From positions 562,287-626,286 of the forward strand of contig BCIV01000002.1 in the NCBI GenBank assembly GCA_001600055.1: a DNA stretch of 64,000 nucleotides, written 5' to 3'. This document shows positions 1 to 10,339 of the stretch, piece after piece; the first letter of the stretch is position 1, and every line of letters starts with the position of its first letter. The notes beneath the pieces were generated by a model. That model did no database searches. It worked only from the letters and a program-made list of their open reading frames with translations, and was not told the DNA's origin. Source of the stretch: Filobasidium wieringae. Lineage: Eukaryota; Basidiomycota; Tremellomycetes; Filobasidiales; Filobasidiaceae. Position numbers and translations under genes: made by a program.

Positions 1-1063
1 AGGATCTGGAGGGCGGTCCAGAGCAATAGTAGTACTATGGTAGCCGATACGGCGCGGATTGTCATTTGCTAACAAGGAGAAGGCCAGCCCTTCGGATACG
101 GTATGTCGCTTCTACACCCCGATCGACCAAAGCCAGTCGATTGAATTTGAAAATTAATTGGCGTATCCTCCATGAGACAGTATTCATCCTGCACAATTTC
201 AGGATCGAGCTATTGCGAGCAAGACCAAAAGTCTGGTCCACCCAAGTCACTGGGGTCACGTGAGCGAGTAATTGCGTAATAATCTGGCCAAATATTTGGC
301 CAAATTATCACGCAATATTAGCTAAGCAAAACTCGGATCCGATTGATACTCTTGAGGTGTCGTGGTGTCGTTGGCGGTACTCTCAAAAATAGACGAGGAA
401 CTGGAGTTCTAGCAAAACGTCTTGCCGCTTTGGTGAGTCGCCTCGTCCAGCTACACCTTGGTTTGACAAACGGCTTCTGGACAGTGTAGCGGCGATCTTG
501 AGGGACGAGCGGAAGGGCGGTGAGCCGTTGCCGGAAGTCGAGCGAAAAGCTTGGGCAAGCTGAAATAGTAATTCGACGAGGGAAGTCAAGGGGGATCCGG
601 AAGAGGTGTGATGCATGGTGTGCAGAGGGGCGTGGCCGTCGAAAGACGAGGATGCGTATGTGAGGGCATTTGCGATAAGAGGCTTCCCGCGTTGTGGGAC
701 AGTTGTGCCAGCGCCAGCAGGATAGGGCAATGCTTGGTGTCGAAGGATTGCAAGGAGCCCTTAGACGATATCTGTGCAGCACCAAGGCGACACTGAATCG
801 GTACAGTCTGCTTCGCTGTTCAACAATGAACATGAACTTGCGGCTGGCCAGCCAATGGCCTGCGGCCTCGCGTTCGGAACATCGATTTCACGTGATTCCC
901 ACTCAGGCTTCACGCTGTTTCGAAGCTAGAGGCAGAATAAGACGCATGCAGTAGTGTATGAGACCTTACAATAAGCTTGGAGATTGGAAATTACCCAATT
1001 TATGAGGTATTGCGTCGCCGTAGTGAAGCACATATATCGATATTACTATAACTTTGCATTCTA
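1..1063. other. Gene-poor stretch, no supported gene
   Basis: No reading frame here resembles a known family or forms a convincing spliced gene. Both strands have open stretches of 60-170 codons, but their translations are rich in Arg, Ser, Pro and Cys with no domain-like pattern. CACGTGA motifs (E-box core) occur near 257 and 890. The most notable structure is the palindrome at 271-316, listed separately. Confidence 0.5.
271..316. repeat. 46-bp near-perfect palindrome
   Basis: The 46 bases read the same on both strands except at two symmetric position pairs (the 8th and the 14th base from each end). The centre is TGGCCAAATATTTGGCCA and the outer arms are ATTGCGT and ACGCAAT. There is no spacer, so it would form a cruciform or hairpin with two mismatches. 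It lies outside any gene I can support, about 10 bases after a CACGTGA motif. It could be a binding site for a dimeric regulator, a mobile-element relic or a terminal structure. Confidence 0.85.
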
Positions 1064-3013
1064 TTATACTGCGGCGAGCTGATCTCTCGTCAAGATGTGG
1101 TCTCCGCGCTTCGCACGCCATCCGTTTGTGATGTCGAGAACCTCCTTGTCCCACAGCCATCTGTTTTCTTTCATCCAATGCTCGTTCACCTCCCAACTTC
1201 TGTGATCCAACGTATCCTCTGTTGCCATAAAATCCATTAAGCCATCGACCAGGATATCCAATGCTGGGCAATAGCAGCTCACCTCCAGGGACAGAAAATC
1301 CGGTGAACATGTTGCGGAAGACCTCTACAATATCATATTTACCTGCCATAGAAAGACTGTCTCAGTAAAAGCCATACACCCAAGAAAGCCTTGCTAACCT
1401 CGCATAAGGATGAGCTTATCCCTAAGCGAAGGGAAAATTACACCATCGATAAGGTGTTCTAACAGCATGAAGATCAGCAACTGTGATCTGTAGCGTGAAG
1501 AAAACATTGTGCTCACCGTGCGGTATGCTTCGTTGTATATAAGTGGGTCGAAGAGAGGGAGGAAGGACATATGCATGGTTGGCCCGATAACTACAGTGGC
1601 AGAAGGGAAGAATCAGTCAGAGGATCGGAACATCGAAGAAGAATATACGCACTTGGTCAAGTGATAGGCAATCAACTGCATCGCCTCCTTCTGCCTGCCT
1701 TCTGCAACCTCAATCACCTGATTCACGGTCGCTTCGAGGCGTTCCCTCGCTTGATCTCCGACCTCATCCGATCTTGACCGCCCAGCGTCCCTATCGTCTT
1801 CCTCGTAAGATCTGGAACCAGAACCGTATGGATCGTGAATGCTTTGAAGGTTTTCATGACCCATATCGCTATACCGGATGGGCGGTATGCCTTCTGGCTG
1901 GCGAGCGGCTTCAGGTCTCATCCCATTGTCAGACATATCTTCCGGTCTCGACCTCTTGTAGCGATCTCCCTGGCCGGACGATTGTCCTTGAGCTTCGTCG
2001 AACATGCGTTTCCGACTGGGTCCGGCTAGCGGTGTGTCCTCCCTTGACATAGGTCCGACGATATCATCGAATGCGGTTTCCTTCTGATGATGTCGGTTTC
2101 CGTCGGAGCCGTTCTTTTCCCTAGCGATACGCAAGGCGTCCATGGCTTCATGTGCTGGTGCAGTTTCCGGTCGATTCATGAAGGAGTCTAAGCTGTCCAT
2201 CGTCAAGCCCAAGCGAGGAAGACAGGTAGCTAAACCTTCTCCGATGAAACCTGATAGGTCTTTGACGAGCTTCCGTAGTTGAGCACTAGGGAAGTCGTTG
2301 TAAATATGATTCGGCAAGATTGGGACGAGATGGGCTTACTTTTCGGTCAACAAGTTTTTGACTAGCAAACTCATCGCTTCTTGACGTTCATCGCGATCAC
2401 CCGAGAGCAATTCTACTCTGGCTTGAAGATCCTTGATCTAGTACCAAAATGACGGTTATATTTCAATTCGGAAGGAATACCTGATAGTACGACTAACTTG
2501 TTGCTAAGTAGATGATGTGATGTCAGGAATTTGCGAACAATTGACGGGATACTGCCATACTCACTTGTCGCCGTAACCTGAACTCCCTCTGTGCTTGTCT
2601 ATTCTGATCTCTTCGTGCTATCAGTGTAGGACGATGAGTATCTGAGTCCATGATACTTTGCAGGTGCTCCTACCTTGAGCAGAACTAGTTATTGTGATAT
2701 CGAAAATCAATACCGACTTGATGCGATATGCAAAAGTGAACGGAATGGCACTCACACATCTACGGTACTACCCTTTCCCCCCTTCTTCGATTTCGCAACC
2801 GTTGGTTCCGGGCTTGCATCCTCCCTCTCGTCTAGATCAGAGCCCAGAGCATCGTGTGCTGGTTGTTTGCTGCGGTCCTGTAGCCGTATACCGTTTTAGT
2901 CATGTAGATTGATAGATCAACATTTTGACGGTCGATAGAAGCACCGAAGGGAAGTCTATTTGTCAGGATTGATAGGTCATCGTTAGCCAAGGAAAACCTG
3001 AACTTACCCCCAT
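1064..3013 (-). CDS. Yap-type bZIP transcription factor
   Basis: Multi-exon minus-strand gene. The exon near 2570-2660 encodes a basic region containing RRDQNRQAQREFRLRRQ. The N-x-x-A-Q-x-x-F-R pattern is characteristic of fungal Yap/Pap1 bZIP proteins. The next exon (about 2342-2438) gives a leucine-zipper-like helix (IKDLQARVELL...). A large exon (about 1657-2285) encodes a polar, charged region. The last exons encode an acidic, Trp-rich tail ending at 1064 (NEHWMKENRWLWDKEVLD). Upstream, a short Lys-rich exon (about 2750-2882) may join a start at 3013; an alternative start is the ATG at about 2652. Known role of the family: DNA-binding regulators of oxidative or metal stress. The C-terminal junctions are uncertain: the last two exon-like blocks connect through only 19 nt or through one intron of about 135 nt. 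Confidence 0.7.
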
Positions 3014-3339
3014 TGACAAGTCCTGCTTGCTCCGCTTTGATCGTGACAAAAGCTTGTATCGAAAAGCACGTCAAGTTATAACGATCCAAGGCTCAATTCC
3101 TGAAAGCGGGCATGTAGAAAATGAACCACGATTGGATACTGAAGTAACCGTCAAATGCGAGGTACAAGTGCGGCTTTCCACATTTCCAACCGCGGCAGCG
3201 CGGACAGATTGTGTGACCAACCCGGAATGACTAAACAGACAATATCGCACTACCCGACCCAAAGATCCTTACCCTCTGCTTCTAGGCTGTACCTATTCCT
3301 AATCTGTCCCAAGCCAGCCTGCCCCGCTCTTGTTCAACT

Positions 3340-4026
3340 ATGTCATCCACTCCTAATCCAGCCAACCCGGCAGACTTGAACAAGACCGCCGTGGAAAAGC
3401 TGAAAGCAGCCATCTTGGCAAAACGGAAAGCGGATGAAGCTCTTGTGAGTTTTACCTCGCACCTGGTTGTTGGACGAATAGCTATTGAACCACNATTCTT
3501 TCAATCGATTCTAGGCATTGATAGAGCAATCTATCGCAGCTTATGAAGGAAGTTACCTAGCAGAGACTTCTGCTTCGGGGAACATCATCAAGGTTCGTTC
3601 AGGTGTCTCGCCCATCCAGAACCTCACACCTGAACACCTCGCTGCTTATTCCATAGGGTTTCGAGAACTACCTAAAACCGACTCCTACTCAAGTCCAAAG
3701 AAGGAACCAACCCGTGATCCACGAGGAGGACCGATTGTTTAGCGGGAGCAGTATGACGTATGAGACTGTGAGTCTGCCTTTCCTAAGCTCCTTGACTCGT
3801 ACTCAATGCTCATGGCGACCTCGATAGTCTATACAATTATTACAAGACAAAGCGGATCAAAAGCAACAGTCCGTATCCTACCATACTATTGTCGTAGAAA
3901 CTTGCACTGATATTCTCTCTCAATCTGCCTGATAGACGATTGGAAGCGAGACAACAACAGATCGAAGCTCAATCGGCCGGTAGCGATGCCCCCTCCAAAA
4001 AACGAGATCAAAGCTCCCGAGCATGA
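3340..4026 (+). CDS. EAF6: EAF6 homologue, NuA4 histone acetyltransferase subunit
   Basis: Five exons (3340-3444, 3515-3592, 3657-3767, 3828-3868, 3936-4026) join in frame to a 141-residue protein. Residues about 36-70 carry the family core: a helix leading into YEGSYLAETSASGNIIKGF and ENYLKP, which matches the conserved Eaf6/MEAF6 segment. The N-terminus is an Ala/Lys-rich helix. The C-terminus is a Gln/Arg coiled coil ending in a basic Ser-rich tail. Eaf6 is a small scaffold subunit of NuA4 (and of NuA3/MOZ complexes in other organisms), acting in nuclear histone acetylation. All introns are GT-AG. The single ambiguous base of the window (N at 3494) lies inside intron 1 and does not affect the protein. 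Confidence 0.9.
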
Positions 4027-4439
4027 TCCCCCATACTCCTCTTCCATTCTTTCTCTTGAATAACACGTTAACGTTGTATAACGCCGCCCATCGGTCTGGA
4101 TTGTACTTGTAAATGTTTAATGTTATGGCGACAATTTCCCAAAATACAGAATGATGCTCAGGTTACAATAGCTGGTGACAACTCGTCAGGGTAGTCCAGA
4201 CCTGCTTGATGGCTGTGTGAGAAAAGGTGGTACAGTGTGTAGGTGACATCTACATGATGCAGAAGTGTTGTCCAAATATGTTGACATGGGGGTCCGCTCG
4301 AGTGCGGGAATCCATGTGGGCGGGGGTGTTGTTGATCGGAGAAAAAGCGATATAGCGATCCAGGACAGATGACAGTGATGTCGTAGCCTCTTGCCGTCAT
4401 TTAAGCTGGCATAACGCCTTGTAATCCAGTCATCCGACA
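4027..4439. other. Convergent intergenic spacer
   Basis: A 413-bp gap between the 3' ends of the EAF6 gene and the NCE101-like gene. I see no coding signal or repeat; it presumably holds both 3' UTRs and polyadenylation sites. Confidence 0.5.
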
Positions 4440-4779
4440 TCAGGTACTCCTCTCTGAAACCCCAGCGATCTCCCTCCTAAGCATCTCTAACTCCTCCTTC
4501 GCTTTGACATCCGATTCCTCCGCCTTCAGCAACTCGGCTTCTCGTGCTTGTCGCTCGTCCTTCCTCTGGTCCCAATGCCATACGGTGAGCTCTCGAAGAG
4601 TGTGACCGGCAGGGGGTCGGGAACGGGGGTTGTTTTCGTGGAGGTGGTAGGCTAGTCCGCCTAAGAGAATGACATGTATGACTAAGCGGGTAATCGTGAG
4701 TACAGGATCAGTGAGACTTGCCAGTGAACAGTCCGAGCATCTTGTCAGAATATCGTCCTAAGAGGTAAGCGCTGGGCAT
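4440..4779 (-). CDS. NCE101: NCE101-like small membrane protein
   Basis: Two exons (4722-4779 and 4440-4660) give 92 residues. The start MPSAYLLGRYSDKMLGLFTG followed by GLAYHLHENNPRS matches the Nce101 (non-classical export protein 1) pattern: a hydrophobic helix with YLLG..D..LG.FTG..AYHL.E. The second half is a charged helix rich in Glu, Lys and Arg, probably a coiled coil. In yeast Nce101 was linked to leaderless protein secretion; its molecular role is not settled. The only intron starts with GCAAGT, a non-canonical GC-AG intron. The GC donor is required, because the frame and the conserved residues join only there. It diverges from the SYM1 gene on the other strand. Confidence 0.7.
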
Positions 4780-5209
4780 GGTGACTGGTAGTTTGTAGTA
4801 GATTTGAGGGTGATTTCGAGCTTCGAGAGTCGCGGTTTGATCTGTAGATCGAGTCGAAAGGAGTGTGAGGTCGGTCAGGTGAACGATGTAGCTGGTGGTC
4901 GAAGGATTGAGCAAGAGATCTGGAACGACGCTAGCTCTAGCTCGATGTTGTCATCTGTAACCATTTGTCATTTGCATATCAGGTCGATTCCCCTCGTTTT
5001 GCTTCCGGTGCAGGCAGTTGGGCAGATAAATAACACGATGATCGCGGAGATCAGCTCCGCCTTATTTTGATTCAGTTGCGGTTCAATGACATCCCTTTGT
5101 CTCGTATATCGACTACACCAGCTACCACTCCATCATGGACACCATCCACCCTTCGACTCGTTCGATCCTCCAGGCAGACTCCATCGGCTAGCGTTCTCCT
5201 CCTGTCGCA
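4780..5209. promoter_or_regulatory. Divergent promoter region NCE101-like / SYM1
   Basis: 430 bp between two divergent start codons, so both promoters must lie here. No distinct operator or repeat was seen. The side near 5100-5200 is pyrimidine-rich, as expected for a fungal leader. Confidence 0.4.
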
Positions 5210-6434
5210 ATGTCCAAGCTACTACAGTCTTACTCGGCATACCTCACTCGTCGTCCTTATCAAGGAAACATCGTCACCGCTATCGTACGTGCGTTCCTTT
5301 GAATGCCTTCTCGCACATCCTTTTTGTAGCTCACTTCGGACCTCTTAACCCTTGCCTATTCTATGCTCTGAATCACCGTTATTCTGATCGATCGCTGCGA
5401 CTCCACAGGGTCTCTTTGGTATCGGTGATGCTTTGGCGCAGAAGATTGAGGGACAGGAGAAGTACGACTTTGCACGAACTGCGTGAGTACATAGTCGACG
5501 CGCTCGGTGTAAGACTACCAAGTCAATCTACTTTGCGTTCGTTTCATCCAGCCGACTATGTGTTTGGGGAGGAGCCATGTAAGCATTCCTCAACTCGCCT
5601 TGCTCCACAACCCCTTGACTCTTCTTATATACCGTACCGTCAAACAGCTTCGCTCCGATCGTAGGGACAATGTGGTTCCCTCTCCTGAACCGAGTCAACT
5701 TCTCTTCCAAACCTGCCACCGCCATAGCTCGTGCGTCATTGGATCAATTCGTCGCTGCACCTTTGGTGTTAGGAGGGTTCTTTGCGTTTGCGGGGATGTT
5801 GGAGGGGAAGAGCGTTGATCAGGTCAAGGAGAAGGTTGAGAGCGTGAGTTTCGTTTGGGATGCTTGTCTGCGCTGTGCTGAAGAGCTGATGAAGAAATGA
5901 TGGCTTTCGGTTCGGGTAGTCCTGGTTGCCTACTTTGAAGACCAATTGGTAGGTCGCCGCAGCTACTTCGCGCGCTATTCTCAATGCACCAGTCTGACTA
6001 ACCACGACTGGTAAATCCTCTAGGGCTGTCTGGCTTCCATTCCAAGCTCTTAACATGGTAAGCATGATATCGCTAATATCGAGGCTCAGACCCTGATAAG
6101 GCTTCTGTCCATGCTCTTGTGGTTGACCTGATTTAGAGTGTGAGTTACGCTTTACATAAACTTCGCGTTCTCGACCACAACTGAAAACTGATCGCATCTA
6201 CCGTTCTCTATAGATCGTCCCGGTTACTTACCGATTCCCCGCTTCTCTCTGTATGAGTATCCCCTGGAACATCTACCGTACGCCTGCCTTTCCCACAGCA
6301 TGCCGCAGAGTCGTCAACTCACCCCCATTCCTACGAACATAGTGTCCATGCAAAACGCCAAGTCTGGTGGCGTAAAGGATTTGGTAGAGAAGGTAGAGAA
6401 CAAGAAGGCTCAGCCTAACTTGGGCTACGAGTAG
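5210..6434 (+). CDS. SYM1: Mpv17/PMP22-family protein, SYM1-like
   Basis: Eight exons (5210-5284, 5409-5482, 5552-5578, 5648-5843, 5920-5948, 6024-6057, 6214-6277, 6343-6434) join to 196 residues. Family features in order: an N-terminal YSAYLTRRPYQ, then GIGDALAQ, ARLCVWGGAIFAPIVGTMW, LDQFVAAP, and near the C-terminus SWLPTLKTNWAVWLPFQALNM followed by VPVTYR. The W-P....NW..WP..Q..NF-like signature and DQ..AP are typical of Mpv17/Sym1. These are four-helix integral membrane proteins of the mitochondrial inner membrane (Sym1) or peroxisome (PMP22). The Sym1 assignment rests on overall pattern; a peroxisomal paralogue is the alternative. A charged C-terminal tail follows the last helix. Confidence 0.88.
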
Positions 6435-6923
6435 GTATCGTTCAGCGTACCAGGTGGACTTGGAACGAGGATCTGACAATGCAGGACCGTTTGACTATGT
6501 GCATGAGTTGTTATACTTTTCATGACGGGGATTTGGTTTTGCGGATTGAATGGCTTGAAGTGACGTTGATGATAACGATGCATGGAAATATTGCTATTAC
6601 CAAGACCACAAGTTTCCCGGTCACCAGGAATCACAACGTAGGCAGGAGGGTAAGATATCAAACAACCGCATGAATTCGAAACGATATAGTAGAGGCGGCA
6701 GAGAACGTTCAAGGAAACAAAGGGATCATCATTATACGTGTTTCGATACAGTTGTGAGTCGGTTCGTTAAGTCTAGCATCATCGAATCAAGAAATGGTCG
6801 TGATCATGGGGCATGGGTGTTAAGTGAAGGCTGTTGTCGATGAGAAAGGCGAGGGATCAGTTACGGTCCAAGGTCGATCATAATCAAGAGCAGACTAACC
6901 AGAAAGATCAAGCGATCTCATGC
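6435..6923. other. Convergent intergenic spacer
   Basis: 489 bp between the 3' ends of SYM1 and the small hydrophobic-protein gene. No gene or repeat recognised. Confidence 0.45.
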
Positions 6924-7200
6924 CTATACCCTAGCCCTTCGGCTCTTTCCCCAACTGATTGTCTTCCTGTTCCTTCCGGCCTTTCCACAAGTGATGAGCT
7001 TGACGAAGAAGTACCAGATGGCGAGGATGACGTTGGCGATGGCACTGACGATCGTCGTGATGACCTAAGGGAGAGGAGGCGAGAACTAGCGATGAGCGCG
7101 GGTACGATGCAAAAACAAGGAATGGGCGAGGACGTACGTTGACAATGGCCATGAGGACGGCGTTGATTCCTCGAGCGATGGAAGAGATGATGTTACCCAT
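6924..7200 (-). CDS. Small hydrophobic membrane protein, conserved fungal type
   Basis: Two exons (7138-7200 and 6924-7064) give 67 residues. The protein begins MGNIISSIARGINAVLMAIV and continues as one long stretch of Ile, Val, Ala and Asn with IANVILAIWYFFVKLITCG, followed by a short basic tail. It resembles tiny fungal proteins that start MGN and consist of one or two membrane-spanning helices; no function is known to me. The start Met-Gly could be an N-myristoylation site, which is inference. The intron is GT-AG and the joined reading frame is open to TAG at 6924-6926. Confidence 0.7.
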
Positions 7201-8280
7201 TGTGATTGAGATTAGCTTGTTTGACTGTCGAAGGACGAAGCTGATCAGGATGGTAAACACAAGAGGGCCAGAAAACAACCAGGACTTACTTTATATGGGG
7301 CTTTGGTTATAGATAGCTGAGCTTAGTTGGGAGTTGCGAGATTGCTTGGTTGTTGGAATGAAATTTGACGAGGTGGATTGAGACAAAGGCGACTGAGCGA
7401 CTGAACCTGTCGAGCCTATATACTGTTTGGCATCAAACTATCGCCACGAAAATTATACGGCTGAGCATTGTGCGCTACGTCATGATAAAGATGTACCCCT
7501 AGTTACTCCGACGTCATTGTTGATGTCTTCCTTTCACCGCTCTCCTCGCCTCCCTTGGCTCCGTGATACGGATCCTCGCCTCTCTTGTTGTTGTTCCATG
7601 AGATCTGAAACGTAGATCACATGCACAATCAAAGCTTCCATGTCGTCATTTCGTTGCGTCACATGTCCTTTCGCGCGCGAACCATCGTTCTTGGCGAGCG
7701 CTGTGTCGCTACGAAACGCACCGCTTCGGGACCTTCCAGCTTCTAGACGGTTGGCGTTGTGATTCGCAGTAGTTTTAGCGTCTAAGGTTCTAGTTGGTAG
7801 CTTGGTAGGTTGTCTTGACTCTAGGCTTTCCCTCGTCTTGTCCTGTGAAAATTTGAATTTGATGGGACAGTGATATTCACAGAAAAGGCGGGCACGTCGC
7901 CTAGGGTAAGCGAGCGAACCCATACTGCCTTTTTTGGCAACGTTCCGACTTGCATCTCGCAGCAATTCCACAACCTGGAAATGGCCGGACATCTCCCTTT
8001 TCTCCGTCTGATGATCCGATTGAGAGCTTTGCAAGTTTAGAAGTTTAGGATACACACGACGGACATCGGTACGATTTGTTATCTAGGACTGGGTCGATAA
8101 ATAAATACCTGCAAATCATGCGTTCTCGTTGTCGCGGAGGAGTCCGAATCAAGGCTCTCGGCCGGCTGGACAATCGCTCAACTGCCAGCTACCAATTGAC
8201 TTCCATTCATACCAGGATAGTACCTAACAGACCTTGTCAAACATCACTGGTAGACCTGTAAAACACAAAAGACTCACAAC
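7201..8280. other. Intergenic region, about 1.1 kb
   Basis: Lies between two divergent genes (minus-strand small membrane protein and plus-strand cytidine deaminase), so it holds both promoters. A 173-codon minus-strand frame (7534-8055) is open, but its product is basic and has no recognisable domain; I do not call it a gene. No repeat or RNA gene was seen. Confidence 0.4.
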
Positions 8281-9001
8281 ATGTCTAGCTCCATCCCTCA
8301 AGACCAACTGAAATCTCTGCTTGTAGCTAGTGCTGAGGGTGAGTCTCGTCATCGCGATGAAAGTGTCTTTACTGACTGTGCCCCCTTTCTCCCAACAGCC
8401 AAAGAAGTCGCTTATGCTCCTTACTCTAACTTTAGGTTGGTGTGATAGGACCGTCTCTCCTCCACTGACGAAGCTGAGGTTTTCCACCCCATTAGAGTCG
8501 GTGCAGCTCTTCTTGCGGAAGATGGAACTCTGATCAAGGGGTGCAACATCGAGAATGCGAGTTACGGTACGCCCGTGTCGCTGACCTCGATCTGTGCAAT
8601 CGCAGTATACTGATTTAGCCTTCCTTTGCGACTCTCAGGTGCAGGCATCTGTGCTGAACGTACAGCTCTAGTTAAAGCGGTCGTGAGTCTTTCGATGATG
8701 CTGCTAAACGAGACTGAACCTGATCTGATGCATTTAACAGAGCGATGGACACAAAAAGTTCAAAGCCATCTCTGTATCATCCGATGTGGACTCCCCTACC
8801 GTTTCTCCATGCGGAATCTGTCGACAATTTATCAGAGAATTCTGCGCCCTGTCTACGCCGGTATACATGATCGGTTCAACCTACACCGCATTGGAGGAGA
8901 AGGATGTCGTTGAATTGGCCAAGGAGGGCAAGCTCGTGAAGATGTTGACTCTCGAGGAGCTATTGCCTATGAGCTTTGGACCCGAGTTCCTAGGCAAATA
9001 A
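8281..9001 (+). CDS. CDD1: Cytidine deaminase
   Basis: Five exons (8281-8338, 8399-8435, 8496-8566, 8639-8682, 8741-9001) join to 156 residues, a usual length for the tetrameric eukaryotic enzyme. The zinc and catalytic motifs are present: GICAERTAL (the C-A-E motif with zinc-ligand Cys and proton-shuttling Glu) and SPCGICRQ (the PCxxC motif with two zinc-ligand Cys). The upstream YAPYSNFRVGAALL and GCNIENASYG segments are also diagnostic. The enzyme converts cytidine and deoxycytidine to uridine and deoxyuridine in pyrimidine salvage, in the cytosol. All introns are GT-AG and the catalytic Cys-Ala-Glu exon is only 44 nt. Confidence 0.95.
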
Positions 9002-9176
9002 TCAGCGAGTTTTACCTGTACGAGCGCGAATACGATAATAACGATCAAGATGAGGCCGGAGGGCTGCAACGGTGTTTTGGGTTGACGTTATCTGGATCAA
9101 GAAGGAAGGAAAGACTGGAGTAGTAATGATCATGCGTACACGTATACAACGATATATCTGTTCTATTCTGGGTCAT

Positions 9177-10050
9177 CTAAAGTTCTTGAGGAATCTCCAA
9201 CTGCTGTCGTATCTGCGTCTTGATCGTCTTCTCAAATAACGGATAGTCATCCCTGAACACCTTGCAACACTACAAAACGACACCCCGCATCATGTTTAGC
9301 AAAGCCTCGTCGACGACAAATCAGATGAAAGCTGACTCACCTGGATATTGGCTCCACTTTCGATATTAGGCTCGGCTAACATACTCAGCACACTCATCAA
9401 GACGCTCCGTACTCCTTGAACAGGGGACCATCTCTCAGAAGCACTTTCATATTGAAGCGGATCGTCTCCTGGGGTGTGCAATATCGATATGCAGACTTCG
9501 CCATTGGCGTAAACTATCAAGAAGACGTGGACTTCTGATCAGCTTGCCATGATTTTTCGAGATTACTTGAAATTGGTTACATACCGTTTGGGTGATAGAG
9601 AGGAGGATCAAAAGTCATTTTGAAAGGGTTCAATGGGTAGTCTTTTGGCTGTAAACATTTGGAAGAAGATCAACGTCGGGTTCAGTAATTAGAATAGAAA
9701 GTCAGTAGATGAAGGACTTACGAAAACCAACTTCGCACAGAAAACTCCGCCTTCCTGTAAGGGATCGTCAGAGCCTTTTATAGTAATAATCGCGGAGATA
9801 TAACAGGTCGCACTCACGTACGGAGTACCTTCCGGGCCAACAACCAACGCTTCCCACTGGAAAAAGTCTTCTTCGCTCAAAGGTCCTGCTACAAACATCA
9901 TCTCCTCTGGTGACTCTTTATTGAGATCCTTGTACTCCTTGACAAGTCTAGAACGGGACCTTTTAGTAATCTGATCTGGTGACACAATGATAGAGCTTAC
10001 CTTCGGACGGCGGTGGATGATTGTGATCGGGCGGTATTTTTATTGCTCAT
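9177..10050 (-). CDS. UBC7: Ubiquitin-conjugating enzyme E2, UBC7/UBE2G type
   Basis: Six exons (10001-10050, 9818-9947, 9722-9754, 9585-9648, 9341-9513, 9177-9269) give 180 residues. The E2 fold is clear: [16 protein letters not shown] at the N-terminus, [35 protein letters not shown] with the active-site Cys, then TPGDDP and [20 protein letters not shown]. The extra acidic loop after the catalytic Cys ([12 protein letters not shown]) marks the Ubc7/UBE2G1-G2 group, which works in ER-associated degradation with membrane E3 ligases. The histidine of the usual HPN motif is present. The C-terminus ([14 protein letters not shown]) fits the family. Confidence 0.92.
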
Positions 10051-10339
10051 GATACCAGAGGATCTGTGATCAGTTTCCAGAATAGTCCAGAATTAAGGAA
10101 GCCAGACAACTGGAGATAGAGATATGCGAAACATCCTGATCTGATTCTTGATGTCCCGGCTATGCGACCGATTGTGCGCGTCGCCCTGAGATTACTCACG
10201 ATATCAGGAATTGAGGAATATGCTGAACCAAATGGTAATCTCAGAGATCTCAGGATCTACAAATACAGCAGATAGGGTCTAGTATCATAGTGCAACCCGC
10301 CTATCAGTGACTGAGAGAAGACCAGAAATATCTAACAGG

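Noticed and set aside
318..833. 171- and 115-codon minus-strand frames near the left end
   Set aside because: Overlapping frames with atypical composition and no recognisable motif; no splice pattern that joins them to a gene.
3494..3494. Ambiguous base N as a sign of an assembly gap
   Set aside because: A single N within intron 1 of the EAF6 gene; flanking exons join normally.
7534..8055. 173-codon minus-strand open frame between the small membrane protein and CDD1
   Set aside because: Product is Arg/Ser-rich with no domain pattern and lies where two divergent promoters are expected; likely chance.
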